Shown here piece by piece: positions 59,557 through 64,000 of a stretch of 64,000 bases of DNA (position 1 is its first letter; each line of letters starts with the position of its first letter). The position numbers and the translations under genes are program-made. The stretch comes from Emergencia sp. 1XD21-10 (GTDB lineage: Bacteria > Bacillota > Clostridia > Peptostreptococcales > Anaerovoracaceae). The stretch lies in the NCBI RefSeq assembly GCF_009936045.1, contig NZ_QWEQ01000013.1, forward strand, positions 100,085-164,084, read 5' to 3'. Below the pieces are notes generated by a model. It saw only the letters and a list, made by a program, of their open reading frames with translations, made no database searches and was not told where the DNA came from.

Positions 59557-60921
59557 ATGGAAAAGAAAAATGGTAGAAATGTGACCGGTTTTATTGTCCC
59601 ATCGGTCGTCGGTATCATTTTATTTATGATTCCGGTGAAGTACGATGGAAACTGGACGGTTACAGTAAAGATTATCGCAGACTTAATCGGCGGAGCGCTT
59701 GGTTCAGTTCTTCCGATTCTCTGCGTTGCCATCGTTACGGTTTCGGCAATTGGTTCTTTAATTGGACTGGCGAAGCCAAAGTTCATGACAGAACGCGCAA
59801 TTTTAGCAGATACTTTTTGTACAAGTCCGGTTTGGGTGCTGGTGAGAGTAATTGGAGCCGTATTCATCTGGATGACTTATCTGGGCATGGGAACAGAAGG
59901 CGGTAGGGATATCGTCAGTATGATTACTGACGGCGGTGCAGGAGGATTTGTATTAGGAGATCTTTTGACTGTACTGGTAATCATTTTCTTAATCGCAGCT
60001 CTTCTTCTTCCGTTGCTCTTGGATTTTGGACTTTTAGAATACGTAGGCGCCCTGCTGACAAAGATCATGCGCCCGCTGTTTAAGATTCCGGGTCGTGCTG
60101 CTGTTGACTGTATTACTTCCTGGATTGGTGACGGAACTCTGGGCGTTATGCTGACCTGCAACCAATACGAAGGCGGATATTACTCGGAAAGAGAAGCGTC
60201 TGTTATTGCAACGACTTTCTCTGCTGTATCCATTACATTCAGTATCGTAGTACTGGAGCAGGTAGGGTTAATGCAGTACTTTGGTCTTTACTATCTGATG
60301 ATTTGTCTGGTCGGTATCGCTTGTGCGGTTATTGTGCCTAGAATCCCGCCTCTTTCATTGAAAAAAGACAGATACGTTGTAGAAGGAAAGGCTATGCCGG
60401 ATACACTTCCAGCACCGTACAAAACTTCTCACGAATACGGTATGGCTTTAGCTATGAAGAAGGTTGGTGAATTCAGGGGAATCGGTCAGTTCTTTGAAAA
60501 CGGCATGAAGAACGCCGTAGGTATGTGGTTCGGCGTACTGCCTACAGTTATGGCAATCGGCACACTGGCGCTGGTTCTTGCAAACAATACCCCAATCTTT
60601 GAGATTTGCGGAAAACCGTTTATGCCGCTTCTCGAACTGTTACAGGTTCCGGAAGCTGCAGAGGCGTCCAAGACAATGATTGTCGGATTTACAGATATGT
60701 TTACGCCTTCCATTATTGCTGCGGAAGGTATTGCAAGTGAGATGACCAGGTTTATCGTAGCGTCTGTATCTGTAACACAGCTGATTTACTTATCCGAAGT
60801 GGGTGGTCTGATTCTGGGCTCTAAGCTGCCTGTAAACATTGTTGAGCTGTTCATTCTGTTCTTAGAGAGAACAATTATCAGCTTACTGATTATCTGCCCG
60901 CTGGCACATTTGATTTTTTAG
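59557..60921 (+). CDS. YjiH family membrane protein (Gate/nucleoside-recognition domain)
   Basis: This 454-residue protein has about eleven membrane helices and the YjiH pattern: PSVVGIILFMIPVKYDGNWT at the start, a Gate-domain region (KIPGRAAVDCITSWIGDGTL), and FMPLLELLQVPEAAEASKTM later with FTDMFTPSII. Function of YjiH is unproven; in clostridial hut clusters it is a natural histidine-importer candidate. Its own promoter has a TGTATACA palindrome that the adjacent GntR protein could bind. TAGGAG lies about 10 bases before the ATG. Confidence 0.88.
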   Translation: MEKKNGRNVTGFIVPSVVGIILFMIPVKYDGNWTVTVKIIADLIGGALGSVLPILCVAIVTVSAIGSLIGLAKPKFMTERAILADTFCTSPVWVLVRVIGAVFIWMTYLGMGTEGGRDIVSMITDGGAGGFVLGDLLTVLVIIFLIAALLLPLLLDFGLLEYVGALLTKIMRPLFKIPGRAAVDCITSWIGDGTLGVMLTCNQYEGGYYSEREASVIATTFSAVSITFSIVVLEQVGLMQYFGLYYLMICLVGIACAVIVPRIPPLSLKKDRYVVEGKAMPDTLPAPYKTSHEYGMALAMKKVGEFRGIGQFFENGMKNAVGMWFGVLPTVMAIGTLALVLANNTPIFEICGKPFMPLLELLQVPEAAEASKTMIVGFTDMFTPSIIAAEGIASEMTRFIVASVSVTQLIYLSEVGGLILGSKLPVNIVELFILFLERTIISLLIICPLAHLIF

Positions 60922-60951
60922 GAAATGTACTATCCCTGCAAATAGGCAAAC

Positions 60952-60991
60952 AAAATCCCGGCACGTGCGAAAGCATCTTGCCGGGATTTTT
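60952..60991 (+). terminator. Terminator after the YjiH gene
   Basis: A 12-bp stem, AAAATCCCGGCA (60952-60963) and TGCCGGGATTTT (60979-60990). Confidence 0.9.
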
Positions 60992-61041
60992 AAGTGGCAA
61001 GAATTCAATAAAGCTTATAACTTTATATTGTGGTCATTCTT

Positions 61042-61070
61042 TTGACAAGAAGAACCGGGGCGAGTATAAT
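61042..61070 (+). promoter_or_regulatory. Consensus promoter overlapping the start of the endonuclease IV gene
   Basis: TTGACA (61042-61047), exactly 17 bases and TATAAT (61065-61070). The annotated ATG at 61069 lies inside the -10, so the transcript should start at about 61076-61079, at or just before ATG 61078. Confidence 0.75.
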
Positions 61071-61929
61071 GGACTTTATGAATAAGATGAATCAGGAAAA
61101 ATATATCGGCTGTCACCTTTCCTGTTCGAAGGGTTTTGCAGCCATGGGAAAAGACGCTTGCAGCATAGGCGCCAATACATTTGCATTCTTTACGAGAAAT
61201 CCCAGAGGCGGAAAAGCGAAGGAGATCGATCCGAAAGATGCAGAAAATCTGCTTGCTATCATGGAGGAACATAATTTCGGCAAGCTGGTGGCACATGCAC
61301 CTTATACGCTGAATCCGTGTTCTGCGACTGCGAAAACCAGGGAGTTTGCGCATATGGTAATGTCTGAGGATATGAAAAGAATGGAGTATTTACCGGGAAA
61401 TTATTATAATTTTCATCCAGGCAGTCACGTTGGACAGGGCGTAGAGAAAGGAATCGAAATGATTGCTGACCTGCTCAATGATATTATTACACCGCAGCAG
61501 TCTACCATGATTTTACTGGAAACTATGGCAGGTAAGGGCAGCGAAATCGGCGGTCGTTTTGAAGAACTGGCAGCGATTATTGACTGTGTAAAGTGTGAAG
61601 AGAAAATAGGCGTATGCTTGGATACATGCCATATTAGTGATGGTGGCTATGATATTATTACGGATTTGGAAGGAGTGCTGGCGGAATTTAATCGGATCAT
61701 CGGACTGGGTAAGCTAAAGGCATTGCATATTAATGACAGTCAGAATGAAGTAGGAGCACGCAAGGACCGACATGCTTGTATTGGGGAAGGAAAAATCGGC
61801 AAGGCTGCTATTTTGCAAGTGGTCAATCATCCGAAGCTTTTAGGACTGCCGTGTATTTTGGAAACGCCGCAGTCTGACCTTGCGGGCTATGGCAGAGAAA
61901 TTGCAATGCTGCGGGAGGAAGGAGAATAA
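61069..61929 (+). CDS. nfo: Deoxyribonuclease IV (endonuclease IV family)
   Basis: This AP endonuclease of 280-287 residues has Zn-cluster motifs YYNFHPGSHVGQG (about residue 110), ILLETMAGKGSEIG, VCLDTCHISDGGYD and ALHINDSQNEVGARKDRHAC (about 220-240). It cleaves at abasic sites in DNA repair. The start is uncertain: ATG 61069 lies within a perfect promoter, and 61078 or 61087 would give nearly leaderless mRNA with no ribosome binding site. The next gene (butyrate kinase) starts 3 bases after its stop, so they are co-transcribed. Confidence 0.93.
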   Translation: MDFMNKMNQEKYIGCHLSCSKGFAAMGKDACSIGANTFAFFTRNPRGGKAKEIDPKDAENLLAIMEEHNFGKLVAHAPYTLNPCSATAKTREFAHMVMSEDMKRMEYLPGNYYNFHPGSHVGQGVEKGIEMIADLLNDIITPQQSTMILLETMAGKGSEIGGRFEELAAIIDCVKCEEKIGVCLDTCHISDGGYDIITDLEGVLAEFNRIIGLGKLKALHINDSQNEVGARKDRHACIGEGKIGKAAILQVVNHPKLLGLPCILETPQSDLAGYGREIAMLREEGE

Positions 61930-61932
61930 AGG

Positions 61933-63003
61933 ATGGAAGTAAAGGATATTTTGGTAATTAATCCCGGCTCTACCTCTACGAAAATTGCTGTTTACAGGGG
62001 AGAAGGGCAGCAGCGGTTGCTGGAAAAAAACATCGTCCATGATGATGAGGCAATTAATGCTTTTTCCTGCGTGGCAGCGCAGAAGGATTATCGGAAGGAT
62101 ATGATTTTGGAGTTTTTGCAGGGAGAAGGGTATGATTTAAAGAATTTGTCTGCAGTAGTTGGTCGCGGTGGTATGGTGTATGAGCTTTCAGGCGGCGGCT
62201 ATCAGGTCAACGAAAAACTCTGTGCGCGAATGGCAAGTGCGGATATTCCACAGCACGCTTCTAGTCTAGGTGCACTCCTTGCATTTGCTATTGCAGAGCC
62301 ACTGGAGACCCCATCGTATATTTACGATTCGACTATGGGATGCGATCTTTTGGAAACTGTGAAAATTACAGGTATCGCTGAGGTGGAGAAGTATGGTGCC
62401 ACTCATCTGCTTAACTCTAGGGCTCAGGCGATTAAACATGCGACATCACTGGGCGGTGATTACCATAAAATGCAGTTCATCGTCTGCCACATGGGAGGCG
62501 GTATTACAGTGAATGCCTGGAAAGACGGAAAGGTAATCGATGTCGCCTCCTATGATGACGGACCTATGGCGCCGGAGCGTTCCGGAGGCGTGCCGCTTCT
62601 GCTGATGAAAAAGCTTTGCTTTGACGGGCAGCATACGGAGGCAGATATAGAGGCGCTCATCAGTGGCCGCGGAGGCCTTTATTCCTACCTTGGAACAAAG
62701 GATTGCAGGGAAGTTGAGCGAAGAATTGCTGCCGGTGACGATTACGCTGCACTTGTTTATGAAGCGATGGCGCTGCAAGTCGGAAAAGCTATTGCAGGGC
62801 TGTCCTGCACGTTGAAAGGAAAGGTGGACTTCATCATTTTAACTGGTGGAATTGCTCACTCTTCTAAGTTGACTGGCATGATTGCGGACTACTGCGGACA
62901 TATCGGAGAAATTGTCGTCATGGCTGGTGAAAGTGAAATGGAAGCCCTCGCTGCCGGTGCGCTGCGCATGCTGCAGGGTGAAGAGGAAGCGAAAGAATAT
63001 TAA
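61933..63003 (+). CDS. buk: Butyrate kinase
   Basis: This is a 356-residue acetate/butyrate-kinase-family enzyme: an N-terminal phosphate-binding segment ILVINPGSTSTKIAVYRGE, CHMGGGITVNAWKDG (about 193-207), and DDGPMAPERSGGVP (substrate site). The size and ERSG motif fit butyrate kinase rather than acetate kinase. It makes ATP from butyryl phosphate. The partner gene ptb is not in the window; the neighbour upstream is endonuclease IV. AAAGGATG provides a short ribosome binding site overlapping the nfo stop region. Confidence 0.94.
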   Translation: MEVKDILVINPGSTSTKIAVYRGEGQQRLLEKNIVHDDEAINAFSCVAAQKDYRKDMILEFLQGEGYDLKNLSAVVGRGGMVYELSGGGYQVNEKLCARMASADIPQHASSLGALLAFAIAEPLETPSYIYDSTMGCDLLETVKITGIAEVEKYGATHLLNSRAQAIKHATSLGGDYHKMQFIVCHMGGGITVNAWKDGKVIDVASYDDGPMAPERSGGVPLLLMKKLCFDGQHTEADIEALISGRGGLYSYLGTKDCREVERRIAAGDDYAALVYEAMALQVGKAIAGLSCTLKGKVDFIILTGGIAHSSKLTGMIADYCGHIGEIVVMAGESEMEALAAGALRMLQGEEEAKEY

Positions 63004-63078
63004 TAGTAGTAACGTGAACTGCCCTATGGGAAACCATGGGGTTTTGTTTTGCAAAGGTTTTGCACCTTCGCTGCCGTG

Positions 63079-63242
63079 CCATATTCTTGATAGAATTTTG
63101 AGAATATGGCATTAACTACCTGGAAAGTGCCATATTCTTAATTCGATTTCGAATGCATGGCGTTTATCGCCAAAGAAACGCCATGTTTTATAGGCATTTA
63201 TGGAGATGATGGCAGAAAATCGGAGTCTCCTGCCATGTTTTT
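63079..63242. repeat. Run of imperfect hairpins ending in a terminator
   Basis: GCCATATTCT/AGAATATGGC (63079-63110) is followed by a second GCCATATTCT copy (63129), then ATGGCGTTT/AAACGCCAT (63157-63184) and ATGGCAG/CTGCCAT with a T-run (63209-63242). The last is a terminator for buk. The rest of the 540-base spacer has no convincing gene. Confidence 0.6.
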
Positions 63243-63542
63243 AAAGAAGATATTGTTGTTATGGCGGAGAATCACAGGAGAGAAGAGACCTAAAGTAGTC
63301 TAAGTTCGTGTTTCGTGCAAGTTTAAAAGAAAATATGCAGGAATGTGGCAGTTTATTAGAGACCAACGCTATAATACAGAAGAAACGACTTAAAAGTGGC
63401 GTGCGTAACAATTCACCATCTGGAGAGCTAAGGAAATTATTGTTAATAATATCAAAAAACGGAAAATATATTGACAGAGCGCAAGGGAATATGTTATTTT
63501 ATAATAAAAATGGAAAAAACTGAGAATAATAAGGGGAGAAGG

Positions 63543-64000
63543 ATGGGAAATTTTTTTCAATTAATAGAGCAAGAAATTCGAAGAGAAGAGCAGCTTTTGA
63601 AACAATGGAATAGTAAATTAGAGTCTGCACCCAAGGGGTATATCTCCGCGAGAAAACGCAAGTTTATTACCAGCTATTATTGGAATCGAGAAGATGGTCG
63701 AGGGGAGAATAAAAAGCAGGTACAAAAGAACATTACAGACAATAAGGGTTTTGTTTTGCAGTTAGTTGAAAAACAGCTAGCAAAGAAAATTTCTCAGAGA
63801 TGTGAATCGAACTTACGGTTTTTACGCAAATTGCGAAGATATTATAAAGCAGTAGATATTAATGATATTTTACGGCAACTCCCGGAAACTTATTGTGAAA
63901 TCATCAAGTTACGAGAGAAGAAGTGTAGGTTTACAATAGATGTGTTACAACTGAATAAAAAAATTGCAAGATCTCATTTTTGTGTTAAAGTTAAGTTACC
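63543..64000 (+). CDS. Unrecognised cytoplasmic protein, 5' part (cut by window edge)
   Basis: The frame runs open from ATG 63543 to the window end (152 codons), beginning MGNFFQLIEQEIRREEQLLK. GGGGAGAAGG precedes the ATG. The protein is very rich in Lys and Arg, with helical stretches (LVEKQLAKKISQRCESNLRF). An SAPKGYISARKRKF segment resembles the start of proteins of unknown function that I have seen in clostridial accessory loci; I cannot name the family. A TTGACA at 63471-63476 may belong to its promoter. It is preceded by a gene-poor spacer. Confidence 0.7.
   Translation, partial: MGNFFQLIEQEIRREEQLLKQWNSKLESAPKGYISARKRKFITSYYWNREDGRGENKKQVQKNITDNKGFVLQLVEKQLAKKISQRCESNLRFLRKLRRYYKAVDINDILRQLPETYCEIIKLREKKCRFTIDVLQLNKKIARSHFCVKVKL

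Noticed and set aside
63308..63523. 71-codon frame before the last gene
   Set aside because: The start is GTG without a ribosome binding site, the composition is not protein-like, and it runs through the probable promoter of the next gene.

Overview
The window reads as a chromosome segment of an anaerobic, low-to-mid GC Bacillota of class Clostridia. Supporting this are two rubredoxin genes (one fused to a flavin reductase), pyruvate phosphate dikinase, butyrate kinase, a long-form urocanate hydratase, PadR and PucR regulators, and strong AAGGAGG ribosome binding sites. The gene set suits an amino-acid and peptide fermenter. A gut-type relative of Clostridiales Family XIII is possible, but that is a guess from gene content only. 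No rRNA, tRNA, CRISPR array or complete insertion sequence was recognised.

Layout. 1-3.2 kb: a divergent PucR-type regulator (cut by the window edge) and a DUF1177-AroM-M29 aminopeptidase operon. 3.3-16.2 kb: a visibly AT-richer accessory island of secreted and membrane proteins of unknown function. It holds a PadR-DUF6120-secreted protein module, a duplicated leader segment with a 28-codon small ORF, a lipoprotein-ABC ATPase-permease cassette, a HepT/MntA toxin-antitoxin pair and several decayed genes (amidase, PadR, a secreted protein, a membrane protein). 16.2-27.6 kb: two OmpR-type two-component systems, a broken DUF4143 ATPase, a PepSY protein and a second, GC-richer paralogous lipoprotein-ABC-permease cassette. 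The second system and its cassette share the same tandem 11-bp-period promoter element.

27.7-45 kb: mostly housekeeping or metabolic genes: thioredoxin, PlsC, YitT, YbjQ, PAP2, cysteine synthase, a PucR regulator, rubredoxin and high-molecular-weight rubredoxin, an M19 dipeptidase, a truncated DppB, a putative transporter with an M20 amidohydrolase and divergent LysR, a nucleotidyltransferase, rpsF-ssb-rpsR and a lone hisD. 45-51 kb: an Rpn-type nuclease with a tandem repeat, ppdK, a VanZ-like protein and an L,D-transpeptidase. 51.8-61 kb: a complete histidine-to-glutamate degradation cluster (hutH, hutU, hutI, fchA, ftcD), a GntR regulator and a YjiH-type membrane protein that may be the importer. 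61-63 kb: endonuclease IV and butyrate kinase. The last 460 bases start an unrecognised gene.

Themes: the metabolic genes connect peptide cleavage (M29, M19, M20 enzymes) with amino-acid catabolism (hut) and energy conservation (butyrate kinase, PPDK). The most unusual material is in the accessory island, in the two matched promoter elements, in several arrays of short inverted repeats, and in a roughly 247-bp element with terminal inverted repeats at 36.9 kb.
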